A DNA stretch of 64,000 nt from Gallionella sp. (GTDB lineage Bacteria; Pseudomonadota; Gammaproteobacteria; Burkholderiales; Gallionellaceae): positions 168,616-232,615 of the forward strand of contig JAQTZW010000003.1 in NCBI GenBank assembly GCA_028687575.1, in the 5' to 3' direction. Made by a program: the position numbers and the translations under genes. This document shows positions 43,352 through 52,071 of this stretch, one piece after another; positions within the stretch are counted from its first letter, which is position 1; each line of letters starts with the position of its first letter. A model generated the notes under the pieces. The model saw only the letters and a list, made by a program, of their open reading frames with translations, was not told the origin of the DNA and did no database searches.

Positions 43352-44257
43352 ATGAGCAAACACACTTTTACCCATCTGGATGCGCTGGAGTCCGAGTCCA
43401 TCCACATCATGCGCGAGGTCGCGGCGGAATGTAAGAATCCGGCGCTGTTATTCTCCGGCGGCAAGGATTCCATCGTCATGCTGCGCCTGGCCGAAAAGGC
43501 CTTCCGCCCCTGCAAGTTCCCGTTTCCGCTGGTGCACATCGACACCGAGCACAACTTCCCCGAAGTCATCGAGGCGCGTGACAAGCTGGCCGCCGACCTG
43601 GGTGAGCGGCTGATCGTGCGTTCGCTGGAAGACTCCATCAAGCGCGGCACCATCGTCATCAAGGACCCGGATTTGCCGCGCAACCCGTTCCAGTCGGTCA
43701 CGCTGCTGGAAACCATCGCCGAATTTGGCTTCGATGCCTGCATGGGCGGGGCGCGCCGCGACGAGGAAAAAGCGCGCGCCAAGGAGCGCATCTTCTCGTT
43801 CCGCGACGAGTTCGGTCAGTGGGACCCGAAGAATCAGCGCCCGGAGTTGTGGGACATCTACAACACCCGCGTGCACGCCGAAGAGAACATCCGCGTGTTC
43901 CCGATCTCCAACTGGACCGAGATGGACATCTGGGAATACATCAGCCGCGAGAACCTCTACATCCCCAGCATCTACTACGCGCATGAGCGCGAAGTCATCC
44001 GTCGCGGCGGCTCGGTGATTCCGGTGTCGCATCTGGTGCAGCCCAAACCGGGCGAGCAGGTCGAAGTGGTGTCGGTGCGCTTCCGCACGGTGGGCGACAT
44101 GACCTGCACCGCGCCGGTCGAATCCACCGCGAAGAACGCCCGCGAGATCATCGAGGAGACCGCGATGACCCGCATCACCGAGCGCGGCGCGACCCGCATG
44201 GACGACCAGACTTCGGACGCCTCGATGGAATTGCGCAAGAAGGAAGGCTATTTTTAG
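43352..44257 (+). CDS. cysD: Sulfate adenylyltransferase subunit 2
   Basis: 301 residues. PP-loop ATP pyrophosphatase motif FSGGKDSIVMLRLAEKAF (about 32-49), PFPLVHIDTEHNFPEV, and the CMGGARRDEEKARAKERIFSFRD block are diagnostic of CysD. With CysN it activates sulfate to APS using ATP and GTP. Fourth enzyme gene in the operon; AAGAAG precedes the ATG. Confidence 0.96.
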   Translation: MSKHTFTHLDALESESIHIMREVAAECKNPALLFSGGKDSIVMLRLAEKAFRPCKFPFPLVHIDTEHNFPEVIEARDKLAADLGERLIVRSLEDSIKRGTIVIKDPDLPRNPFQSVTLLETIAEFGFDACMGGARRDEEKARAKERIFSFRDEFGQWDPKNQRPELWDIYNTRVHAEENIRVFPISNWTEMDIWEYISRENLYIPSIYYAHEREVIRRGGSVIPVSHLVQPKPGEQVEVVSVRFRTVGDMTCTAPVESTAKNAREIIEETAMTRITERGATRMDDQTSDASMELRKKEGYF

Positions 44258-44367
44258 TGAAACGTGACTCGCCGCTGCGCGGCTCAAGTGAAATGTGAAA
44301 CGCTTTTCAGGTTCGCAGAGAGGTTTCTACGTTTCACTTTTCACGTTTCACTTTTCACTGATTAGGA
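44258..44367. repeat. TTTCAC-rich repeat between cysD and cysN
   Basis: The gap holds a direct repeat of ACGTTTCACTTTTC (two copies in tandem, about 44330-44357) and, at its start, the complementary GTGAAACGTGA, so a long-range inverted repeat is possible. Similar pyrimidine-rich TTTCAC/TTCAC tracts are seen at about 56710-56740 and 60600-60637. It lies inside an operon, so it is not expected to terminate transcription. Confidence 0.45.
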
Positions 44368-44373
44368 ATGGAT

Positions 44374-45624
44374 ATGACAACTCAAACACAACTCCTCCGC
44401 TTCATCACCGCAGGCTCCGTGGACGACGGCAAGAGCACGCTGATCGGCCGCCTGCTGCACGACTCCAAGTCCATCTTCGAAGACCAGTTCTCTGCAATCG
44501 CCAAGACCAGCGAAAAGCGCGGCATGGCGGCGGTGGACCTCTCCTTGCTGACCGACGGCCTGCAAGCCGAGCGCGAGCAGGGCATCACCATCGACGTGGC
44601 CTACCGCTATTTCGCCACGCCCAAGCGCAAGTTCATCATCGGCGACACGCCGGGGCATGAGCAGTACACGCGCAACATGGTGACGGCGGCTTCCACCGCC
44701 AATCTGACGGTGATTCTGATTGACGCGCGCAAAGGCGTGCTGACCCAGACCCGCCGCCACACTTATCTGGCCAGCCTGGTCGGCGTGCCGCACATCGTGC
44801 TGGCGGTCAACAAGATGGACATGGTGGAATACTCGCAGGCGCGCTTCGACGAGATCGTCGTCGAGTACCGCGCATTCGCCGCGCAACTCGACCTGCACGA
44901 CATCACCTGCATCCCGATGTCGGCGCTGGTGGGCGACATGGTGGTGGATCGCGGCGACAACATGAACTGGTATCAGGGCCCGACGCTGATGGAGAAGCTG
45001 GAGAACGTATCCATCGCGCACGACGTGAATACCCGCGATTTCCGCTTCCCGGTGCAGTGGGTATGCCGCCCGCAGACTGGTGAATACCACGATTTCCGGG
45101 GTTTCATGGGCCGTATCGAGGCGGGGCAGATCACGGTGGGCGACGAAGTCACCATCCTGCCTGCCGGGCGCAGCACCCGCGTCAAGGAGATCGTCACCTA
45201 TGACGGCAACCTGCCTACCGCTTACGCGCCTCAGTCGGTGACGCTCACGCTGGCCGACGAGATAGACATCTCGCGCGGTGACATGATGGTCAAGTCCGAC
45301 GCGATGCCGCATGTGTCGCAGGACTTCAGCGCGATGATGTGCTGGCTGTCCGAGTCGCCGCTGGACCGTAACCGCAAGTACATCATCAAGCACAATACGC
45401 GCGTGGTGAAATGCAAGTTCGCCAGCGTGGACTACCGCGTGGATGTGAACACCCTGGAGCAGCAAGCCAACCCGGTGGTCAACATGAACGACATCGCCCA
45501 TGTGACGCTGAAGACGCAAAAACCGCTGGTGTTTGACGCCTATTCCCGCAACCGTGCCACCGGCAGCTTCATCGTGATAGACGAGGCGACCAACAACACC
45601 GTCGCGGCGGGGATGATCTCCTGA
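44374..45624 (+). CDS. cysN: Sulfate adenylyltransferase subunit 1 (GTPase)
   Basis: 416 residues from ATG 44374, chosen because AGGA lies 6 bp upstream; ATG 44368 is too close to it. Elongation-factor-like GTPase: G1 GSVDDGKSTLIGRLL, G3 DTPGHEQYTRNM, G4 VNKMDMVEY. Length matches CysN without a fused CysC kinase domain. Drives APS synthesis by CysD through GTP hydrolysis. Confidence 0.95.
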   Translation: MTTQTQLLRFITAGSVDDGKSTLIGRLLHDSKSIFEDQFSAIAKTSEKRGMAAVDLSLLTDGLQAEREQGITIDVAYRYFATPKRKFIIGDTPGHEQYTRNMVTAASTANLTVILIDARKGVLTQTRRHTYLASLVGVPHIVLAVNKMDMVEYSQARFDEIVVEYRAFAAQLDLHDITCIPMSALVGDMVVDRGDNMNWYQGPTLMEKLENVSIAHDVNTRDFRFPVQWVCRPQTGEYHDFRGFMGRIEAGQITVGDEVTILPAGRSTRVKEIVTYDGNLPTAYAPQSVTLTLADEIDISRGDMMVKSDAMPHVSQDFSAMMCWLSESPLDRNRKYIIKHNTRVVKCKFASVDYRVDVNTLEQQANPVVNMNDIAHVTLKTQKPLVFDAYSRNRATGSFIVIDEATNNTVAAGMIS

Positions 45625-45647
45625 TCATCGCAATGGATGGTGCCGGC

Positions 45648-46397
45648 ATGGGAAAAGTCTATCTGATCGGTGCGGGGCCGGGCGCGGCCGACCTCATCAC
45701 GCTGCGCGGGGCGCGTCTGTTGGCGCGCGCCGATGTGGTGCTGTACGACGCGCTGGTGCAGCCGGAATTGCTGGAGATGGTCAATCCGGCGGCGCAGCTG
45801 ATCGCGGTCGGCAAGCGCTGCCGCCAGCTTTCCACCGACCAGCGCTTCATCAACCGTGCGCTGGTTGAGGCCGCGCAGCGCCATCAGGTGGTGGTGCGGC
45901 TCAAGGGCGGCGACCCGATGATCTTCGGGCGCGCGCAGGAAGAGCTGGACGCGTTGCAGTCCGCCGGCATCAGTGTTGAGATCGTGCCCGGCATCACGTC
46001 CGCGCTGGCTGCCGCTGCCGATCTGGGTGTCTCGCTGACCCGGCGCGGTGTCAGTCGCAACGTGACCTTCGTCACGCCGCGCGTGGGCGAGGCAGAATCG
46101 GCCAGCGACTGGGCGCACAGCGTGCTGGCGGCGGATACCGCCGTGCTGTACATGGCGTCGGGTCAGGCCGCCGAGATCGCGGCGGCGCTGATGCAGCGCG
46201 GCCTGTCAGGCGGCACGCCGGCTGCCATCATCAGCAACGCTTCATTGCCCAACATGAAAAAGATCCATACCACGTTGGCACAGTTGCCGGAGGTGGCGGG
46301 GCAGGCCGGCGCGCCGGCGTTGATCGTGCTGGGAGAGGTGCTGCGCGAAGCGCTCGAATTGCCGAAATCCCTGCTGAAGATGGCGGTTTGCCCATAG
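45648..46397 (+). CDS. cobA: Uroporphyrinogen-III C-methyltransferase
   Basis: 249 residues from ATG 45648 (GGATGG seven bases upstream; in-frame ATG 45633 also possible). SUMT signatures GKVYLIGAGPGAADLITLRGARLL, VVRLKGGDPMIFGRAQEE and VPGITSALAAAADLGVSLTRRG are all present; the CysG dehydrogenase/chelatase domain is absent. Makes precorrin-2, the siroheme precursor needed by CysI. Last gene of the operon. Confidence 0.93.
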   Translation: MGKVYLIGAGPGAADLITLRGARLLARADVVLYDALVQPELLEMVNPAAQLIAVGKRCRQLSTDQRFINRALVEAAQRHQVVVRLKGGDPMIFGRAQEELDALQSAGISVEIVPGITSALAAAADLGVSLTRRGVSRNVTFVTPRVGEAESASDWAHSVLAADTAVLYMASGQAAEIAAALMQRGLSGGTPAAIISNASLPNMKKIHTTLAQLPEVAGQAGAPALIVLGEVLREALELPKSLLKMAVCP

Positions 46398-46414
46398 TGA
46401 AAGAATGATTCATT

Positions 46415-46482
46415 CGTCATTCCCGCGAAGGCGGGAATCCAGTCGTTGGATATTGATGGGTTCCCGCTTGCGCGGGAACGAC
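46415..46482. repeat. Double-hairpin repeat between convergent genes
   Basis: Two perfect stems, ATTCCCGC/GCGGGAAT (46419-46438) and GTTCCCGC/GCGGGAAC (46460-46479), inside a TCATTCCCGCG...GGGAACGACA frame that is a widespread type of proteobacterial intergenic repeat. It sits between convergent cobA and the pseudouridine synthase and probably also stops transcription from both sides. Confidence 0.6.
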
Positions 46483-46506
46483 AAAACCTGATAAATCAGT
46501 GCTTCC

Positions 46507-47256
46507 CTAGAACTGTTCGTTCTCGCCCAGATAGCGCCATTGGCCTAGCGGCAGCTTGCCGAGCTTGACCTTGCCGATACGGATACGCTTCAGGCCGGTG
46601 ACGGATAAGCCCACCAGTTCGCACATGCGGCGAATCTGGCGTTTCTTGCCTTCGCGCAGCACGAAGCGCAACTGATCTTCGTTCTGCCAGCTCACTTTCG
46701 CCGGCTTCAGATATTCGCCGTCCAGCTTCAGGCCCTGGCACAGCAGCGCCAGCCCGCCTTCGTTAAGTTGGCCTTTCACGCGCACCAGATATTCCTTGTC
46801 CACGGTGGAATCTTCGCCGATCAACCGCTTGGCGATGCGGCCATCCTGAGTCAGCACCAGCAGCCCCTGCGAATCAATGTCCAGCCGGCCTGCCGGCGCC
46901 AGGCCGATGAACTGACTGCGGTCAAATTGGATAGGCGATTCGTCTTCCGCCCAGTGGGTAGATGCGCTCAGCAGCGCGGAGGCAGGCTTGTAGCCGTGTT
47001 CGGCTTGCCCGGAAACATAGCCGACCGGTTTGTTTATGAGGATGGTGACGCGCTGTTGCTGGGTGGCCTGGGCAGCATTGCGCAGCGTGACGCGCTGACC
47101 GGGCAGCACCTTGCTGCCGAGTTCGCTGACGACTACGCCGTCAACTTCCACCCAGCCCTTGGCGATGTAGCCGTCCGCTTCGCGGCGTGAGCACAGGCCG
47201 AGTTCGGACATGCGTTTGGAGAGACGTACTTTTTCCATGAGGTATTCTTGAGGCAT
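46507..47256 (-). CDS. RsuA/RluB/RluF-family pseudouridine synthase
   Basis: 249 residues (ATG 47256; an in-frame ATG at 47238 gives MEKVRLSKRMSE and may be the true start). S4 RNA-binding domain at the N-terminus (RLSKRMSELGLCSRREADGYI), then the catalytic domain with APAGRLDIDSQGLLVLTQDG containing the nucleophilic Asp of RLDxxSxG, and the C-terminal EGKKRQIRRMCELVG. Closest in layout to RluF (23S rRNA U2604). The target base cannot be fixed from sequence. Confidence 0.88.
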   Translation of the reverse strand: MPQEYLMEKVRLSKRMSELGLCSRREADGYIAKGWVEVDGVVVSELGSKVLPGQRVTLRNAAQATQQQRVTILINKPVGYVSGQAEHGYKPASALLSASTHWAEDESPIQFDRSQFIGLAPAGRLDIDSQGLLVLTQDGRIAKRLIGEDSTVDKEYLVRVKGQLNEGGLALLCQGLKLDGEYLKPAKVSWQNEDQLRFVLREGKKRQIRRMCELVGLSVTGLKRIRIGKVKLGKLPLGQWRYLGENEQF

Positions 47257-47310
47257 ATTGGGTCAAGGCGCGATTTAATCACAAAAGCGCGCCAGCCCAG
47301 CAATAAACTG

Positions 47311-47338
47311 AAATAAAAACGCGGCACCAGGCCGCGTT
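47311..47338 (-). terminator. Rho-independent terminator of the outer-membrane barrel gene
   Basis: Read on the minus strand: AACGCGGC / GCCGCGTT stem with 5-nt loop followed by TTTTATTT. It is 18 bp downstream of the barrel gene stop. Confidence 0.75.
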
Positions 47339-47355
47339 CGAGAGAGCGAGCTGGC

Positions 47356-48336
47356 TCAGTAGCTGTGGCTGATGCCGACCGAGACCGACCAGGGTGCGGT
47401 CAGCTGGCCGTAGGGCAGGCCGGTCGGGTCGGGGTTGGCGTACTGGTAGAGCGGCAGTTGCACGAAGCCGTACACGCTGGTCAGCGGCGAGACCGCGTAG
47501 CTGATGCCGGGGCTCAGGTTCAGGCTGTGGCCGCCGGAGTGCGGGTTGGCATTGAGGCCGCCGTCGCGTTCCTTCAGGTGTGCGTTCAGTTGCAACAGCC
47601 CGGTGAGGGCGGGCGTCAGCGCGTAATGCACGCCCGCATCCAGCGTGAAATCGTTGCCGGGGCGGTAGGCATTCTTGGTGGTCAGCGCGCTTTGCAATTG
47701 AGCGCTGAAGAACCAGCCCCACGGCGCATCGGCCTGCTGCTGGTGGTGATACAGGCCCAGCACCGCATCGGTGCTGCCGCTGCCCGGTTGCAGCGCGCGC
47801 TCCATCAACTTGCCCGGCACCATTTCCAGATTGCTGCTGCCGGTCGGCAGTTTCACGCCGAAGCGCAGGCCGCTGCCGGCAAAATGGTCGTCGCTGGCGA
47901 ACGCGTAATTGCCGACCAGCCGGATGTCGCCCAGTTGGTTGAAGCTTTTCTGTTCCACGGTGAACGGCGCTGCAGCCGCACCTATCATGTGCGCGTGATC
48001 GCGCATCACCAGCGGCAGGTCGAGTGCGACGCGCCACTGCCGGTTGATGGCGTAGTCCAAGTCCAGGTTGAGCGTCTGGTTGAGGGTGCGCAGGTTCTCG
48101 ACTTCCGCGCCGGCCAGCGCCGGATCGGTCGGCAACGGTTTGGCCACCCGGCGGCTGCCAGTGACCGGCGTGTCGGCTTTGGCATAGGCGTAGCGCAAGT
48201 CCAGGCGCAGGCCTTCGTCGTGCGACATGCCCTGCGTGTCCCAAGTCGTGTTCACCGAGCAGAACGAAGAGCCGCAACCGGCATGGGCATACGGGGCGGC
48301 GCACAGCAGCGCGGCGAACAGCAGTCTGGTTTTCAT
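47356..48336 (-). CDS. Outer-membrane beta-barrel protein of unknown substrate
   Basis: 326 residues with signal peptide (YAHA/GCGSSFCS, about residue 19). Alternating strands (LNLDLDYAINRQWRVALDLPLV, LRFGVKLPTGSS, LSPGISYAVSPLTSVYGFVQLPLYQY) and a C-terminal aromatic (GISHSY) indicate a barrel of roughly 12 strands. The mature N-terminus carries two close cysteines (C-GSSF-C). Resembles the phenol/aromatic transporter-like or DUF3187-type outer-membrane proteins. A His/Met patch (MRDHAHMIG) is notable. Monocistronic. Function not assigned. Confidence 0.7.
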   Translation of the reverse strand: MKTRLLFAALLCAAPYAHAGCGSSFCSVNTTWDTQGMSHDEGLRLDLRYAYAKADTPVTGSRRVAKPLPTDPALAGAEVENLRTLNQTLNLDLDYAINRQWRVALDLPLVMRDHAHMIGAAAAPFTVEQKSFNQLGDIRLVGNYAFASDDHFAGSGLRFGVKLPTGSSNLEMVPGKLMERALQPGSGSTDAVLGLYHHQQQADAPWGWFFSAQLQSALTTKNAYRPGNDFTLDAGVHYALTPALTGLLQLNAHLKERDGGLNANPHSGGHSLNLSPGISYAVSPLTSVYGFVQLPLYQYANPDPTGLPYGQLTAPWSVSVGISHSY

Positions 48337-48569
48337 TTGATTTTTCTGATCCCTGAGTTTGAATTATGAGGATGGGGCCGCGCGATTATAGGGGGCGTGC
48401 TGAAAAACCGAGTGCGGCATTTTGTCGCAGCCGGTAGCTTGGGCAGGGGGCATTTCGATGACCTCTGAACCTGCCCTCTGATAGACTGGCGACAATTTTT
48501 AACGACCGTGGGTCACTGCGATTGTAGAGATTCCAACTATCTGAAGTGCTGAGGAAGCGGGGCTGCGCC
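48337..48569. other. Intergenic region upstream of the YhcG-type gene
   Basis: No gene is supported. It must contain the barrel gene promoter on one side and the start region of the PDDEXK gene on the other. No clear promoter or strong hairpin is seen. Confidence 0.4.
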
Positions 48570-48692
48570 ATGACTGAGGGCATCAACAAACTTATCCGCA
48601 ACAGCACCGCCGAGCTGCTGTGCTGCACTGAACAGGCCTGTGCATCGCACTCTGCGCAGGATTATTTGCCCATTCCGGAGCGTGCAATATGA
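48570..48692 (+). CDS. Possible 40-residue leader peptide or gene remnant
   Basis: ATG 48570 opens a 40-codon frame whose TGA overlaps the ATG of the next gene (ATGA), an arrangement typical of translational coupling. The peptide begins MTEGINKLIRNSTAELL and contains four cysteines. The STAEL start resembles the N-terminus of RhuM-like or Fic-associated accessory proteins, so it may be the decayed end of such a gene. The ribosome binding site (GGAAG) is too far away to be convincing. Confidence 0.3.
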   Translation: MTEGINKLIRNSTAELLCCTEQACASHSAQDYLPIPERAI

Positions 48693-49750
48693 ACACCCGC
48701 CCGCCATCTTCCTTCCCGCAACCCTTGCTGACCGCGCTGCGTGAGTTGATCCGGCAAGGTCGCCAGCGCGCCTTGCGTGCTGTGGACATGGTGCAGGTGC
48801 AAACCTGCTGGGAGATCGGTCGCCACATTGTCGAATTCGAGCAAGGGGGCGAGAGTCGCGCCGCCTACGGTAAACGCTTGCTGCCGCAGTTGGCTGAAGC
48901 GCTGACGGGGGAATTCGGCAAGGGTTTTGACGCCTCGAATCTGCGGTACATGCGACTGTTTTTCCAGGCATTCCCGAAATGTGACGCACTGCGTCACGAA
49001 TTGAGCTGGACGCATTACCGCCTGCTGCTGAGGGTGGACGATGCCCGCGCCCGTGATTGGTACATGACAGAAGCCGCCAGACTGAACTGGAGCACCCGCG
49101 CGCTGGAGCGGCAAATCGGCACGCTCTACTACGAACGGCTGCTTTCCAGCACGGATCGCGACAGTGTGATGGCCGAGGCGCAGCAAAATCTGGCGGCCTT
49201 GCCAGTCACGCCGCGTGAGTTCGTGCGCGATCCGGTGCTGCTGGAATTTTTGGGGTTGCCCGATACCGGGCGGCTGCTGGAATCCAGCCTGGAACAGGCA
49301 TTGATGGACAAGCTGCAAGGATTTTTGCTGGAACTGGGCAAGGGCTTTGCCTTTGTCGCCCGCCAGCAGCGTATCAGCACCGAAACGCAGGATTTCTACA
49401 TTGATCTGGTGTTCTACAACTATCTGCTGAAATGCTTCGTGTTGATTGATCTGAAAACCGGGTCGCTCACGCATCAGGATATCGGTCAGATGGATATGTA
49501 TGTGCGCATGTACGACGACTTGCGCCGCAACGAGGGCGACAATCCGACGGTGGGAATGTTGTTGTGTGGTGGCAAGGATCAGTCGGTGGTGCGCTACTCG
49601 GTGTTGCACGAAAGCGAACAGTTATTCGCTAGCAAATACCGCCTGATTTTGCCCAGCGAGGAAGAGTTGCGCCGCGAGATCGAGCGCGAGCGGGCGAGTA
49701 TGGAAACAGCTCAGAGCTTTGTCACACGAGGGCTTACGGAAGAAGGGTAG
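48689..49750 (+). CDS. YhcG/DUF1016-type PDDEXK nuclease-domain protein
   Basis: 353 residues. The N-terminal half (DUF1016_N) contains LRELIRQGRQRALRAVDMVQVQTCWEIGRHIVEFEQGG and SWTHYRLLLRVDD; the C-terminal half is a PDDEXK-like domain with FYIDLVFYNYLLKCFVLIDLKTG, where the D and the D-x-K strand are the likely metal site. YhcG-family proteins are thought to act on DNA in recombination or defence contexts and often travel with restriction-modification or toxin-antitoxin genes. Here it stands alone between housekeeping genes. Confidence 0.88.
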   Translation: MNTRPPSSFPQPLLTALRELIRQGRQRALRAVDMVQVQTCWEIGRHIVEFEQGGESRAAYGKRLLPQLAEALTGEFGKGFDASNLRYMRLFFQAFPKCDALRHELSWTHYRLLLRVDDARARDWYMTEAARLNWSTRALERQIGTLYYERLLSSTDRDSVMAEAQQNLAALPVTPREFVRDPVLLEFLGLPDTGRLLESSLEQALMDKLQGFLLELGKGFAFVARQQRISTETQDFYIDLVFYNYLLKCFVLIDLKTGSLTHQDIGQMDMYVRMYDDLRRNEGDNPTVGMLLCGGKDQSVVRYSVLHESEQLFASKYRLILPSEEELRREIERERASMETAQSFVTRGLTEEG

Positions 49751-49849
49751 ACATCAGAAAAAATAGACCAGCCGCCCAAGAAAAATAAGGTCTCCATAAT
49801 CCGTATCGGTTATCCTTCGCCAGTTTTACAAAGCCCCTCTGAATTCTCC

Positions 49850-51463
49850 ATGAAACGATTAAACAAGGAACACGGTATCGCCTTGCTGGCCGGTGCGGCT
49901 TGTGTGGCCGGCTTCGCGCCTTTCGGCCAGTATCTCGCGCCGGTGCTGGCGCTGGCGCTGCTGTTCGGCCTGTGGCTGCGCGCCGAAACACCGCGCGCGG
50001 CGGCGGGGCTGGGCTTTGCGTTCGGCTTGGGGTTGTTCACGGCGGGGGTCAACTGGATCTATGTGGCGTTGCACGATTACGGCCACATGCCGGCCTGGCT
50101 GGCCGCACCCGCGCTGCTGTTGTTCGCCGCCTTTCTGGCGCTGTTCCCGGCGCTGGCCGGTTATTCGCAGGCGCGTATCCTGTCGAAATGTGCGCTGCCC
50201 GATCTGCCGCCTGCCGTAGCACCCGTCGCCGGTCGGGTCGCCAAGATTCGTGGCGTTGAGCTGGTCCTGCCGGTGCTGGTGATGTCCGCCTCGTGGGTGG
50301 GCATCGAATGGCTGCGCGGCATGATCTTCACCGGTTTCCCCTGGTTGACGCTGGGCTACGCGCACAGCGCCAGCCCGCTGGCCGGTTACGCGCCGCTGCT
50401 GGGGGTCTATGGCGTGTCGCTGCTGGCGGCGCTGAGTGCGGCGTTGCTGGCCAGTCTGCTGCCGGTGATCTTGCGCGACCGCACCCTGCTGTTCCGCGAC
50501 ATGTGGCGGCTGGGTGCGCTGGCGCTGCTGGTCGCGCTGTGGGCGGGCGGAGCGGCGTTGCGCGGCGTGGCCTGGACGCAACCCGAGGGCGAGCCTTTCA
50601 CGGTGACGCTGGTGCAGGGCAACATCCCGCAGGATACAAAGTTCGATCCGGAGGTGCTGAATGACACGCTGGATATTTATCGCCGGCTGGCGATGCAGAA
50701 CCCGGCGCACCTTACCGTGTTGCCCGAGACCGCGTTTCCGGTGTTGCGCGAGCAAGTGCCGTATGAGTTGCTCGACCAGATGCGCGAACAGGCCAGACGC
50801 AACAGTGGCGACGTGCTGGTCGGCGTGTTCGAACGCGATCAGGGCGGGTATTACAACAGCGTGTTCTCGGTGGGCGCGTCCGACAACGCACTGGCCGAAC
50901 ACGAGCCGCATTACCGCAAGCACCATCTGGTGATCTTCGGCGAATTCATCCCGCTGCGCCCGTTGCTGGGCTGGTTCATTAACGACGTGTTGCAGATACC
51001 GATGGGCGATCTGGCGCGAGGTGATAGTCGCCAGCCGCCGCTGGCGGTCGCCGGCCAGCGCGTGGCGGTGAACATCTGCTACGAGGACGTGTTCGGTGAG
51101 GAGATCATCACCGCGCTGCCCGAGGCGACGGTGTTGGTGAACGTCACCAACGACGCCTGGTACGGCGATTCCTATGCCGCCGACCAGCACAACCAGATGT
51201 CGCAGTTCCGCGCGCTGGAGGCTGGCCGCATGATGCTGCGCGCCACCAACACCGGCGTGACTTCCATCATTGATGTCAACGGCAGGATGCTGCAACGCTT
51301 GCCGCAACACCAGCAGGCGGTGTTGCAGGGACGGGCGCAGGGCTATCAGGGCATGACACCGTATGCGCGGCTCGGCAACGCCGGCGTGCTGCTGCTGATC
51401 GCGCTGATGCTGGCTGGTGCGTGGGGCTGGGCGCGCCGCTACCAGTCCGGCGCGCGGGCCTGA
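49850..51463 (+). CDS. lnt: Apolipoprotein N-acyltransferase
   Basis: 537 residues: N-terminal membrane region with about seven helices, then a nitrilase-like periplasmic domain. The Glu-Lys-Cys triad is visible in LPETAFP, YRKHHLVIFGEF and VAVNICYEDVFG. Adds the third acyl chain to lipoproteins at the inner membrane. Slightly long because of an inserted cytoplasmic or periplasmic loop near residues 105-140. The LptM-like lipoprotein at 61001 is one substrate candidate in this window. Confidence 0.93.
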   Translation: MKRLNKEHGIALLAGAACVAGFAPFGQYLAPVLALALLFGLWLRAETPRAAAGLGFAFGLGLFTAGVNWIYVALHDYGHMPAWLAAPALLLFAAFLALFPALAGYSQARILSKCALPDLPPAVAPVAGRVAKIRGVELVLPVLVMSASWVGIEWLRGMIFTGFPWLTLGYAHSASPLAGYAPLLGVYGVSLLAALSAALLASLLPVILRDRTLLFRDMWRLGALALLVALWAGGAALRGVAWTQPEGEPFTVTLVQGNIPQDTKFDPEVLNDTLDIYRRLAMQNPAHLTVLPETAFPVLREQVPYELLDQMREQARRNSGDVLVGVFERDQGGYYNSVFSVGASDNALAEHEPHYRKHHLVIFGEFIPLRPLLGWFINDVLQIPMGDLARGDSRQPPLAVAGQRVAVNICYEDVFGEEIITALPEATVLVNVTNDAWYGDSYAADQHNQMSQFRALEAGRMMLRATNTGVTSIIDVNGRMLQRLPQHQQAVLQGRAQGYQGMTPYARLGNAGVLLLIALMLAGAWGWARRYQSGARA

Positions 51464-51474
51464 CGGGGCAGCCG

Positions 51475-51753
51475 GTGGACTGGTTCTGCTACCTGCTGCG
51501 CTGCGCCGACGACACCCTTTATTGCGGCATCACCAACGATCTGGACAAGCGCCTCGCAGCCCACAACGCCGGCACCGCAGCCAAATACACCCGCGCGCGC
51601 GGCCCGGTCGTGCTGGTCTATGCGGAAAGCTGCACCGACCGCTCGGCGGCATCGAAGCGCGAACTGGCGATCAAGAAGTTGGCACGCGCTGACAAGCTGG
51701 CGCTGGCGGGATGCCAGTCGCAAGCCTTGCAGGAGGGCGCATCGTGGACCTGA
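51475..51753 (+). CDS. GIY-YIG domain protein (YhbQ-like)
   Basis: 92 residues from GTG 51475. GIY-YIG core: FCYLLRCADDTLYCGITNDLDKRLAAHN, with the second motif's arginine in KRLAAHNAG and K-containing AKYTRARGPV. This UPF0213/YhbQ type stands alone without extra DNA-binding domains. Proposed to act on DNA, possibly in repair; unproven. Starts 11 bp after lnt and overlaps the next gene. Confidence 0.85.
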   Translation: MDWFCYLLRCADDTLYCGITNDLDKRLAAHNAGTAAKYTRARGPVVLVYAESCTDRSAASKRELAIKKLARADKLALAGCQSQALQEGASWT

Positions 51754-52061
51754 GCGGGGTGTTGCTGCTGTTGGCGCTGGCAGCGTTCGGCTGGTACTGG
51801 TTCGACAGCCTGAGCGCGCTGGAAGTGGCGCGCCGGGCGGGGCGGCGGGTGTGCGACGAACAGCGGCTGCAATTCCTCGACGACACGGTAGCGCGCACCG
51901 CGTTGGCGCTGGTGCGCGACGAACGCGGACGGCGCGTGTTGTGTCGCCGCTACCGTTTCGAATTCAGCGAGACCGGCGACAACCGGCGCGAAGGCTGGCT
52001 GGTGCTGCTGGGCGACCGGGTCGAATCGGTCACGCTGGAGCCCTACCAGTTGATCGAGTAG
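51744..52061 (+). CDS. DUF3301 small membrane protein
   Basis: 105 residues from GTG 51744, fixed by a perfect AGGAGG (51731-51736) seven bases upstream; overlaps the GIY-YIG gene by 10 bp. One N-terminal membrane helix (VLLLLALAAFGWYWFDSL) followed by a basic cytoplasmic domain with RRYRFEFSETGDNRREGWLVLLG, the DUF3301 signature. Function unknown. Confidence 0.82.
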   Translation: MDLSGVLLLLALAAFGWYWFDSLSALEVARRAGRRVCDEQRLQFLDDTVARTALALVRDERGRRVLCRRYRFEFSETGDNRREGWLVLLGDRVESVTLEPYQLIE

Positions 52062-52071
52062 CAGGCAGCCC

